Shown here one piece after another: positions 1-6,793 of a stretch of DNA of 42,088 nt (positions within the stretch are counted from its first letter, which is position 1; each line of letters opens with the position of its first letter). The stretch is from an uncultured Chloroflexota bacterium (lineage in GTDB: Bacteria; Chloroflexota; UBA11872; VXNJ01). The stretch covers positions 1 through 42,088 of the forward strand of contig CAJWLF010000017.1 of the NCBI GenBank assembly GCA_913043205.1. Direction: 5' to 3'. The notes under the pieces were generated by a model. The model saw nothing but the letters and a program-made list of their open reading frames with translations. It was not told the DNA's origin and made no database searches. Position numbers and translations under genes: made by a program.

Positions 1-379
1 TACGAGTTACATTCCCATTCTCAGAAACATAGCCATATGTCATATCTTCCCTTGTTCCCCAATAAGCTTCTACAAGTAGAGTTATAAATTCTTCTGGCTC
101 AATTATTTTTACATCATCACTTAAACAGTTTCCAGATTCAGTAAAGGGTTTAAAGTCATCAAGCTTTAAAGGAATTGGCACAAATGAACCTCCTGCAGCG
201 TAATCTTCTAGTCCTGCTATATCTTCAGCTTGGCTTTTTAACTGGGCAGCTTGGTTCTCTAACTGGGTAGCTTGGTTCTCTAACTGGGTAGCTTGGCTTT
301 TTAATTTAGAAGTTGTTTCAGGAGACTCGCAACCCACTAGGGCTATCGCTAAGGCAACGATCAAAACAATTCGCTTCAT
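1..379 (-). CDS. Partial lipoprotein with heptad-repeat coiled coil
   Basis: The gene runs off the left edge of the window; about 126 N-terminal residues are visible. The start ATG (377-379) has an AGGA eight bases upstream. The N-terminus is a short signal peptide ending in a lipobox (LVGC, Cys at about residue 17), so the product should be a lipid-anchored exported protein. It is followed by a run of seven-residue repeats of the form QAxQLxx (about residues 25-48), which are Leu/Ala/Gln rich and predict a short coiled coil, comparable in style to Lpp or other coiled-coil lipoproteins. After the repeats comes a non-repetitive domain beginning near GGSFVPIPLKLDDFKP that I do not recognise. 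Function unknown; lipoprotein status is well supported, the rest is not. Confidence 0.75.
   Translation of the reverse strand, partial: MKRIVLIVALAIALVGCESPETTSKLKSQATQLENQATQLENQAAQLKSQAEDIAGLEDYAAGGSFVPIPLKLDDFKPFTESGNCLSDDVKIIEPEEFITLLVEAYWGTREDMTYGYVSENGNVTR
228..304. repeat. 21-base tandem repeats encoding coiled-coil heptads
   Basis: About three and a half 21-base units (starting near 228, 249, 270 and 291) lie inside the lipoprotein gene. The second and third units are identical over 21 bases and the flanking units diverge. Each unit encodes one heptad (QATQLEN or QAAQLKS on the minus strand). Such in-frame heptad arrays can vary in copy number by slippage without breaking the frame. 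Confidence 0.85.
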
Positions 380-830
380 CGCACATTCCTGGCTTCATCC
401 ATAGCGCACTCCATGGCCTATATCGTTAAAGCTATTTTAGGCTTATTTTGTTTAGGGGATAGGGGGGGTGTTTTTTGTTTTACAATTTCGAGCGAAACCC
501 TAGATATAGGTACACGAGACAAATCCCGTTAAACCCTGCCTGCTACAACTTACTGTGAGTCCATTTGTGAGTCATGGGGGCGGTCTTATAAGGTATACGG
601 CGGTGATTATCGGACATAGGTACCACTCCCTACAGAGGGGCGGTGGCCGACGGTGCTTGGCGGAGTCACAGGTCGACAACAACTTCATATCACATTAACA
701 ACATCTACCAGACCGCAAGTAAGGCAACAGAGGTATAGCGATATGGAATCCGCAAAATTGGAACTCAGCTCTATCCTATCCGAACCCACACGCAGACATT
801 GCAACATAGTTTGGGTACCTCACATCACTT
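380..830. other. 450-base stretch without a convincing gene
   Basis: No open frame here looks like a real protein. A 63-codon plus-strand frame at 653-844 has low-complexity composition and no ribosome site. The stretch holds a G-run (464-470) followed by a T-rich tract, and a short direct repeat TGTGAGTC at 554-561 and 566-573 (12-base period). Composition from about 575 to 660 is more GC-rich than the neighbouring genes. I see no tRNA, rRNA or convincing hairpin. It probably contains the promoter of the minus-strand lipoprotein near 380-440. Confidence 0.4.
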
Positions 831-1658
831 TTGTGTCAGACTAGCTCTTGTAAAATCCCACTACTGCCAAACGGAGCCATCAATACACAGTTGATAGAAA
901 ATTCCAAAGCATACGATGCAATTTCTGATCTCTATGATTTTGAGTATCCACACGCCCTACCAGTAGAAACCACTTTCTGGGCACATATGATCGAAAGATT
1001 CGGTGGGCCCGCTCTCGAACTCGCTGTTGGTAGTGGCAGAATTGCATTAGAGCTATCCCAGCGTGGTCATCAAATAGATGGCATAGATTCTTCACAATCT
1101 ATGCTAAATATTGCAAAAGAGAAGCTGAAAAAAGTTAGTAATGCCCAGCAAGGACGCATAAATCTGTACAAGGCAAATATGGAATCGTTTTTACTGAATC
1201 GGCAATATGGTGTGATTTACGCGCCATTTAACGCGTTCTTGTTACTACCTCACGGTAAATCCGCTTCCCAATGTCTTGAATCCTGCCAAATACATTTACG
1301 AAAAAACGGACGGTTACTCATAGATGTATTTGCCATGAATCACACTGACACACTGCCTGACAACGAAACAATCAAATATGTAGATCGTCATCAAAAATCC
1401 GGAGCGAAAATAGAGCGAGAACGCATTTACACTTACGATCCAGTGACTAGATCGGGCAACAGTCTTATCACGTACACTCTGCACCCCAAAGACGGTCCTG
1501 CTTTTACCCGTTCTTACGAATACCGGCTTTATTTATACACTCAGGCGCAACTAGAGCTCTGCATCCAAAATTCGGGATTTGTAATCGAGGAAGTAATCGA
1601 AAACTATCGGCAACCAGAATCCACCGAAGATAGTTCTGTATTCGTATGTCGATATTGA
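831..1658 (+). CDS. Class I SAM-dependent methyltransferase
   Basis: A 275-residue protein of the Methyltransf_11/25 type. The SAM-binding motif I is ALELAVGSGRIALELSQRG (about residues 61-79), followed by the acidic end of strand 2 in GIDSSQSML (about residues 84-92), and the later hydrophobic strand GRLLIDVFAM fits motif III. The C-terminal half is rich in beta strands (YEYRLYLYTQAQLELCIQNSGF), a layout common in small-molecule methyltransferases with a lid. The substrate cannot be told from the sequence. The start is uncertain: the ATG at 831 has no clear ribosome site, and an in-frame TTG at 891, 14 bases after a GGAG, would give a more typical N-terminus near SKAYDAISDLYDF. Its neighbours do not suggest a pathway. 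Confidence 0.85.
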   Translation: MCQTSSCKIPLLPNGAINTQLIENSKAYDAISDLYDFEYPHALPVETTFWAHMIERFGGPALELAVGSGRIALELSQRGHQIDGIDSSQSMLNIAKEKLKKVSNAQQGRINLYKANMESFLLNRQYGVIYAPFNAFLLLPHGKSASQCLESCQIHLRKNGRLLIDVFAMNHTDTLPDNETIKYVDRHQKSGAKIERERIYTYDPVTRSGNSLITYTLHPKDGPAFTRSYEYRLYLYTQAQLELCIQNSGFVIEEVIENYRQPESTEDSSVFVCRY

Positions 1659-1754
1659 CCTATAAGCTTCTGCTACTTACAGCTTCGGTATAGAATGCAC
1701 CATTGGCGAATATCAACATCGCATATACACTCAAATTACGGAGACAACAGTAAG

Positions 1755-2144
1755 ATGGCTAATCGCTCGGCAGACCTTCGCGCCAGATCGCTAGAAAAAC
1801 GATTCTTCGTCCGATGCGTGGAATGTGGTGACCAGATTGAAATACTTAAATCCCGGGTTAGATGGACCGACGAATTCCCTAGTGATTGCGGACATATAGT
1901 CAAACTTGAGCAAGTCACAAAGCAGCTTGCTGAACAAGGATGGGATATACACGAACTAACAAAAGGCAGAGGATCATTCCGAGAGCGTGTGACATCTCTA
2001 CCTTTGCCTGGAGGAGGGTCATTTAAAGCTGGATCCACACTGACTAGGTCGGATACCTCTGATAGAAACGGACCTAGGCGATGGAAATTCAAATCTGTCG
2101 ATAAAGCAAGGCCAAATGAAAAAGGATTTGGTCTGGTCCGCTAG
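1755..2144 (+). CDS. Small hypothetical protein with putative zinc ribbon
   Basis: A 129-residue basic protein. I chose the ATG at 1755 because it follows GGAGA at a reasonable distance (tacggagacaacagtaag); an in-frame ATG at 1695 would add 20 residues without a ribosome site. Near the N-terminus lies RCVECGDQIEI and about 20 residues later DCGHIV, giving a CxxC...CxH pattern that could bind one zinc ion. The C-terminal half is Gly/Ser/Arg rich and probably disordered. A nucleic-acid or protein-binding role is possible but not shown. Function unknown. Confidence 0.6.
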   Translation: MANRSADLRARSLEKRFFVRCVECGDQIEILKSRVRWTDEFPSDCGHIVKLEQVTKQLAEQGWDIHELTKGRGSFRERVTSLPLPGGGSFKAGSTLTRSDTSDRNGPRRWKFKSVDKARPNEKGFGLVR

Positions 2145-2154
2145 GGTAAGCTAA

Positions 2155-2634
2155 TCAAATCCAGTCTGTAGTTGCCTCTAGCCGTAATGATCTAGCTCCA
2201 TAAGACCCATATGTGAGCATAAAGTCGGCTATCGCTGACAGAGTGGTTTGGTACCTGCCATCTAACAAGCCTCCGTCCAAAGCTCCCTCCTCAATAGCGG
2301 CAATTATCGAATCAGGATTTGAATCCATCAATCTACTTGCTACATTCATAGAGATGAATTCTTGGCGGGCAGATTCCTCAAAATCATTGAGAATTTCAGC
2401 TCGAGCGATCGCATACCTTTCCAACACCCCACGGGCCATACGTTCATGGCCGTCCTGGCTTTTAAGTGATCCTTCCCATCGGTCCTCAGATCGAACAATA
2501 TTGACCAATAAATCAGGATCTTCACCACATAAACGCTTCGCCTGAAAATGTAGGCCACGCAAACTGGAATTGTCAGTATCCAATAGCTGGGCATAACGTT
2601 CGAGTAAGATCGATTCCATCTGTGATTTTTTCAT
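2155..2634 (-). CDS. Hypothetical helical protein
   Basis: A 159-residue protein that I do not recognise. The ATG at 2634 (MKKSQMESILLERY) follows GGTGG by a suitable gap; upstream in-frame ATG and TTG codons at 2646 and 2649 are possible but lack a ribosome site. The sequence is mostly amphipathic helix with many Glu, Arg and Leu, has no signal peptide or membrane segment, and has no obvious catalytic motif. It is convergent with the zinc-ribbon gene, whose stop lies 10 bases away. The opposite-strand open frames over this region have no family resemblance. Confidence 0.55.
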   Translation of the reverse strand: MKKSQMESILLERYAQLLDTDNSSLRGLHFQAKRLCGEDPDLLVNIVRSEDRWEGSLKSQDGHERMARGVLERYAIARAEILNDFEESARQEFISMNVASRLMDSNPDSIIAAIEEGALDGGLLDGRYQTTLSAIADFMLTYGSYGARSLRLEATTDWI

Positions 2635-2783
2635 TACTACCACCATCAATAAGCTAATTGATATGTGACCGAAAAGTACTACCGGCCGAAACTATACATG
2701 AATTAGAGCTAAGAACAACTAGGCAAGCATTTATTCTCAGCACTATTACAGCCTAACCGAAAAACTGAATCCTTACATGATCA

Positions 2784-3575
2784 TTAATCTTCTTCCAGTA
2801 TTCCGGGAATTTCTACCCCCCACAAAGAAGATGTGCCACCTTTCGCAATAACTTCAGCTGCGTAATCTTCCGCGTTGTCTTTAGGTATATAACCCAAGTC
2901 TGCAACCGTGCTCGTGACATCCCAGTAGCTCCGAGAATTGTTTGATACTCCATAATAAATACCGAACTGAATCCCCGGGACATCGATAGAACGCCTCATC
3001 AACTGCGATAAGTCGCGATCGCTCAACCATGTAGACAAGATACGACGCCCTTCCCAAACAGTCGGCTTAGCTCGATATTTATAGCTACCAATACGAAGGC
3101 AGATAACTTCCATTCCATAGCGGTCGGAGTAGAAGTAGCCTAAGGCTTCTCCATATATCTTGGCTGCCCCATAAAACCCGTCAGGCCGAAAATCAGACCA
3201 CGGTCCGGCAGCCTTGCCAGCTAATTCCCACCAGCCACCTGCATGATTGGAGCTCGCAAAAACGAATCGCTTTACGTCAGCTAAACGAGTTGCTTCAAAT
3301 GCCGTGTATAAATCAATGATGTTTGACTGAAGATAAGGCTCAAATTCTGGGGTGTCATGGTTAGCTTTACCATGCAAATGGACAACAACATCGTTCCCTT
3401 GGAATACCTCTACAGCATGGTTTAGATCAGAAAAATCGACCTTCACTATACGAGGGTCATCTCGTTCCGATCGCGACGTACCAGTTAATTCATAACGGTC
3501 CCCCAAATCTTCCAGTAGGGTCCTCCCGATTTCTCCGGTCGATCCCGTGATCAGGACTTTTTTGCGTTCTGTCAA
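2784..3575 (-). CDS. NAD-dependent epimerase/dehydratase, uronate dehydrogenase-like
   Basis: A 263-residue extended-type SDR. The Rossmann motif GSTGEIG is at residues 11-17, and the catalytic pair is Tyr135-xxx-Lys139 in FYGAAKIYGE. The stretches FVFASSNHAGG (104-114), the conserved block around ICLRIGSY, and STWLSDRDL followed later by IYYGVSNN closely follow uronate dehydrogenases, which oxidise D-galacturonate or D-glucuronate to the aldarolactone with NAD+. The length also fits that family. The start is a TTG at 3575, supported by AGGAG six to seven bases upstream and by the Rossmann strand starting at residue 6. The enolase-superfamily sugar-acid enzymes elsewhere in the window would fit a uronate catabolic theme, but they are not adjacent. 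Other sugar-nucleotide epimerases are the main alternative. Confidence 0.85.
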   Translation of the reverse strand: MTERKKVLITGSTGEIGRTLLEDLGDRYELTGTSRSERDDPRIVKVDFSDLNHAVEVFQGNDVVVHLHGKANHDTPEFEPYLQSNIIDLYTAFEATRLADVKRFVFASSNHAGGWWELAGKAAGPWSDFRPDGFYGAAKIYGEALGYFYSDRYGMEVICLRIGSYKYRAKPTVWEGRRILSTWLSDRDLSQLMRRSIDVPGIQFGIYYGVSNNSRSYWDVTSTVADLGYIPKDNAEDYAAEVIAKGGTSSLWGVEIPGILEED

Positions 3576-3931
3576 TGAATTCTCCTATAGCTGATGTCTT
3601 CCCATTCATGCGGTGCACAAGAGACTATACGCATATATCCCAAGTCTCAAACCAGAATTATGGACGGATCACAAATTAACAAGGAGCCCATGGATCAACA
3701 CTAGGCATATACACACAGGGATGATCAGGCACCCAAATCCGACGCCCCGCCATTTGGGAGGAAATTCACGGCCCGTTCTTAAGTAACTATGCTTTATTGA
3801 ATCACGTGCTTTGGGCAAAGTTAATTCGCTAATAACTGAAAATGTTTTGCTATTTTGATCACTTGATTACACTCGAGAAGAAAACACATATCAATCCAAC
3901 AATCCTAAACGAGATAGAACGGACAAAGAAA
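3576..3931. other. Divergent intergenic region
   Basis: This separates the TTG start of the SDR gene from the amidohydrolase gene on the other strand, so promoters for both should lie here. I see no RNA gene, no strong palindrome and no clear -35/-10 pair. A GGGAGGA near 3756 is not followed by a usable start codon. The last 90 bases are an in-frame upstream extension of the amidohydrolase frame (ATG at 3842), judged less likely to be translated. Confidence 0.4.
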
Positions 3932-4810
3932 ATGGTTCAAGCTAGAACTCCAACAATCATCGACGCTCATTGTCACGCTTGGCAATACTGGCCTTATGAA
4001 CCTCCTGTACCGGACCCTGAATCCAGAGGAATCACAACTCAATTGTTGCACCAAATGGATGTCAACGGTGTTAATCACGCATGCATAGTGAGTGCCAATG
4101 TTAGAAACAACCCTCAAAACAATGAATACGTTGCAGCGGCTGTCAGAGAACACCCGACAAGGCTTTCACAATTCGCCGATATCGATTCACATTGGAGCAA
4201 AACATATCACTCTAGAGGAGCAACCAAACGTCTAGAATCGGCAGTAAAAACATATCCCATGAAGGGATTCACCCACTATCTTGCCGATGAAGATGATGGT
4301 TCATGGCTTTACTCCGACGAAGGAAGAGAGTTCTTCCAATTAGCTCAAGACACAAAACTGATCGCAAGTATCCACTGTCGTCCACACCATCAAAAAGTGA
4401 TTCGAGAAGTCGCAGCTGAATTCTCATCTTTGCCCATACTAATCCACCATCTGGGTCACCCTAGTGCAAGCGAGCCAGCCCCACATCCAAAATTACGTGA
4501 AATATTAGACTCTGCTGCGTTGCCTAATATCTATCTAAAGCTTTCTGGTTTTTATTACACAACAGATCGAAAGTGGGAATACCCTTATTCAGACACGCTC
4601 TGGTTATACCGATCTGCCTACGAGCATTACGGACCTAGGATGGTTTGGGGATCAGATTTCCCGGTAGTCAATTTCCATATGACACATCGTCAGTCTTTGG
4701 AAGCCTTGAGATCACATTGCAGTTTCATTAACGAGACAGACATGGCAAAGATATTAGGAGACAACTTGTACAAATTGCTCCATACAACCCGGGAGATTCA
4801 AATCCCATAA
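3932..4810 (+). CDS. Amidohydrolase family 2 metal-dependent hydrolase
   Basis: A 292-residue TIM-barrel hydrolase of the Amidohydro_2 family. The first metal motif is IDAHCHAW (HxH at residues 13 and 15 from this start). A middle His follows in SIHCRPHH, another in LIHHLGHP, and the last metal-binding Asp is in MVWGSDFPV near the C-terminus. This order matches the family of 2-pyrone-4,6-dicarboxylate lactonase, aminocarboxymuconate decarboxylase and related lactonases. The ATG at 3932 sits just before the first beta strand; an ATG at 3842 would add 30 residues that do not resemble the family. It is followed after 25 bases by an O-methyltransferase and then ABM-type and alpha/beta hydrolase genes, suggesting one small catabolic group. 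The substrate is unknown. Confidence 0.85.
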   Translation: MVQARTPTIIDAHCHAWQYWPYEPPVPDPESRGITTQLLHQMDVNGVNHACIVSANVRNNPQNNEYVAAAVREHPTRLSQFADIDSHWSKTYHSRGATKRLESAVKTYPMKGFTHYLADEDDGSWLYSDEGREFFQLAQDTKLIASIHCRPHHQKVIREVAAEFSSLPILIHHLGHPSASEPAPHPKLREILDSAALPNIYLKLSGFYYTTDRKWEYPYSDTLWLYRSAYEHYGPRMVWGSDFPVVNFHMTHRQSLEALRSHCSFINETDMAKILGDNLYKLLHTTREIQIP

Positions 4811-4835
4811 CGTAATCCCGTCGGGAATGACACTC

Positions 4836-5519
4836 ATGAATAACTCAATCAATTTCCAAACGTTACCAAATAAGTCTGCCTTCTTGTCCGATAAGTTACA
4901 GAACTATCTGGTAAGTAGCGGCCCAAATTTGGATTCCATTCAATTAGCTCTTATAAAAGACACTCGCGAAAAGACCGACATGCCCATGATGCAAATATCT
5001 CCCGAACAAGGTGCCTTACTCACCATATTGACCAAGGCTATCAAGGCCCGTAATGCGTTGGAAATAGGCACTTTCACAGGTTACTCAGCACTATGTATTG
5101 CCCGAGGGTTAGATGATAATGCCCGTCTCACTTGTTGCGAAATAAATGACGAGTGGATTGAAATCGCAAAACCCCATTGGGGAAAGGCAAAAATAGACCA
5201 CAAAATAGATGTTCGAATTGGTGACGCCTTGACTACATTGAGAGCTATGCCTATGAAGGAAACTTACGATCTAGCCTTCATTGACGCAGACAAAAACCGT
5301 TACCCAGACTATGTAAGAGAGGTTATTCCGAGACTAAAACCCAACGCATTATTACTAGCAGACAACACCCTTCTTGGTGGGTCAGTAGCCTCGGAATCAG
5401 AATCCAATGAAGGAGTAGTTAAAATGCGTGAATTTAACCGCATGTTAGCCACAGATGAAAGCATGGAGATTGTGATAGTCCCTATAGGAGACGGGCTCAG
5501 TATCGCCTGCAAGAAATAG
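4836..5519 (+). CDS. O-methyltransferase, caffeoyl-CoA OMT family
   Basis: A 227-residue SAM-dependent O-methyltransferase of the Methyltransf_3 (catechol/caffeoyl-CoA) family. Motif I is ALEIGTFTGYSALCIARGL, the acidic strand-2 end is in LTCCEINDEW, and FIDADKNRYPDY is the typical metal and SAM region, followed by LLADNTLLGG where the metal-binding D-N pair lies. The length matches bacterial members. The ATG at 4836 is preferred because GGGA lies nine bases upstream; the ATG at 4827 sits directly on that motif. Bacterial members methylate catechol-type hydroxyls with a divalent metal, and here the acceptor is unknown. It is probably cotranscribed with the amidohydrolase before it. Confidence 0.88.
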   Translation: MNNSINFQTLPNKSAFLSDKLQNYLVSSGPNLDSIQLALIKDTREKTDMPMMQISPEQGALLTILTKAIKARNALEIGTFTGYSALCIARGLDDNARLTCCEINDEWIEIAKPHWGKAKIDHKIDVRIGDALTTLRAMPMKETYDLAFIDADKNRYPDYVREVIPRLKPNALLLADNTLLGGSVASESESNEGVVKMREFNRMLATDESMEIVIVPIGDGLSIACKK

Positions 5520-5606
5520 CGTATCTCACCGCATTGGCCGATAATAACGCTGGTCGTGTTAAATACTGTTTTAGTAAATGTGTAAGAGTGTAAAGGTAGG
5601 TAATCA

Positions 5607-5930
5607 ATGAGTAAGGTAACAGTAGTAGCTTTGGTGACACCAAATTCCGGACAAACAGACATGTTTATCGAACAGGCAAACTGGGTGATACCGCAAGTTC
5701 ATGAAGAAGATGGTTGCCTGCATTACTCACTGCACAGATCGATCGACGGGGACGATTCTTTAGTCTATATCGAAAGCTGGGAATCTGAAGATCACCTGAA
5801 AGCCCATGGGCAAGCACCACACATGATGGAATTCCGAGAGAAAGTCAAAAACCTTGTGTCCGGTCCAACCCAGGTACTGCGTTATGAACGTGCAGACACA
5901 ACCGGCGATGCAGACAAGCTTCAGCTTTAG
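5607..5930 (+). CDS. ABM-family quinol monooxygenase-like protein
   Basis: A 107-residue protein of the antibiotic biosynthesis monooxygenase (ABM/YgiN) family, which forms dimeric alpha+beta barrels and acts without metal on quinols or related aromatics. The pattern is typical: an N-terminal strand VTVVALVTPNSG, then VIPQVHEEDGCLHYSLHRS, then SLVYIESWESEDHLKAHGQAPHM, where the W-x-S/D-x-x-x-L-x-x-H block is the family hallmark. The start ATG at 5607 follows GGTAGG. It lies between an O-methyltransferase and an alpha/beta hydrolase on the same strand, compatible with processing of an aromatic or quinone compound. Enzymatic activity is not proven for many family members. Confidence 0.87.
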   Translation: MSKVTVVALVTPNSGQTDMFIEQANWVIPQVHEEDGCLHYSLHRSIDGDDSLVYIESWESEDHLKAHGQAPHMMEFREKVKNLVSGPTQVLRYERADTTGDADKLQL

Positions 5931-5974
5931 CTGACAAACTCACACACAAAATAATCCGCGTCACGGAGGGGAAA

Positions 5975-6793
5975 ATGTCAAGACCCAGGCCACAATGCAG
6001 ACCAGGTTATGTCTCACTTAACAAGGTAGGACTGCATTATTTGGAATGGGGTGATAGTGGCCCTCATGTACTGGTATTGCACGGAGCCACTTCGATGGCC
6101 ATTAATCATGCCCCATTCATCGAAAATCTATTTCCTAATTGTCACGTATTTGCATTAGATCATCGTGGGCATGGTCACAGTTCCCACACTTCCTCGTATT
6201 CCTTGGAGGATTTTGCCAAAGACACAGCGTTATTCATCGATAAGCTAAATATCAAAGACCCTCTTGTTCTGGGCCACAGTCTCGGTGGAGCAGTATCCAT
6301 GAAATTATTTGGGAATTACGACATTCCCATCAAAAAACTGGTCCTCAAAGACATAGGGGCAGAAATATCACAATCGGCTCCGTCAGGACCAGATAGGCCC
6401 GAAAGGACGACTTCGTGGGAATCTTATGACGCTGCCTATGATCACTTTGTACGTTTGCCTCAAAGCCTTGGGGATGTATCTGAGTTTATTGCAAACAACC
6501 TGAAGTGGGATAGAAACGGAAGGCTGTCGGTGCGCTGGGATCCTGAATTCGCCAAAGTTATCACCGGAGGTTGGGACATGTGGGATGAAGTGTCGAGAAT
6601 AGATGTGCCGACATTAATTCCTCACGGTGGAAAGAGCAATATATTATCCGCCTACGTTGCAAATCGCATGGTAGAGGTAATGCCGAACGCAAAGTTGGTT
6701 GAATTTGAAAACTGCGGACACTTACTTGAATGGGAAGAGCCAGAACGTTTCATGGATGTGATACGACATTTTGCGGGAAAAGAATTCTGTTAA
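5975..6793 (+). CDS. Alpha/beta hydrolase
   Basis: A 272-residue alpha/beta-hydrolase-fold enzyme. The oxyanion HG motif is in VLVLHGATSM (residues 32-41), the nucleophile elbow is GHSLGG with Ser102, and the catalytic His is most likely His249 in ENCGHLLEWEEPERF. LDHRGHGHSS (61-70) is the typical strand 4 loop. The start ATG has a strong GGAGGGG seven bases upstream. It could be an esterase, lactonase, C-C bond hydrolase of an aromatic meta-cleavage route or a haloalkane-type enzyme; the sequence does not decide. No signal peptide, so cytoplasmic. The next gene starts one codon after its stop and is probably cotranscribed. Confidence 0.9.
   Translation: MSRPRPQCRPGYVSLNKVGLHYLEWGDSGPHVLVLHGATSMAINHAPFIENLFPNCHVFALDHRGHGHSSHTSSYSLEDFAKDTALFIDKLNIKDPLVLGHSLGGAVSMKLFGNYDIPIKKLVLKDIGAEISQSAPSGPDRPERTTSWESYDAAYDHFVRLPQSLGDVSEFIANNLKWDRNGRLSVRWDPEFAKVITGGWDMWDEVSRIDVPTLIPHGGKSNILSAYVANRMVEVMPNAKLVEFENCGHLLEWEEPERFMDVIRHFAGKEFC

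Noticed and set aside
653-844. 63-codon plus-strand open frame before the methyltransferase gene
   Set aside because: Low-complexity Thr/Arg/Gln-rich translation, no ribosome site, overlaps the methyltransferase start and resembles no family.
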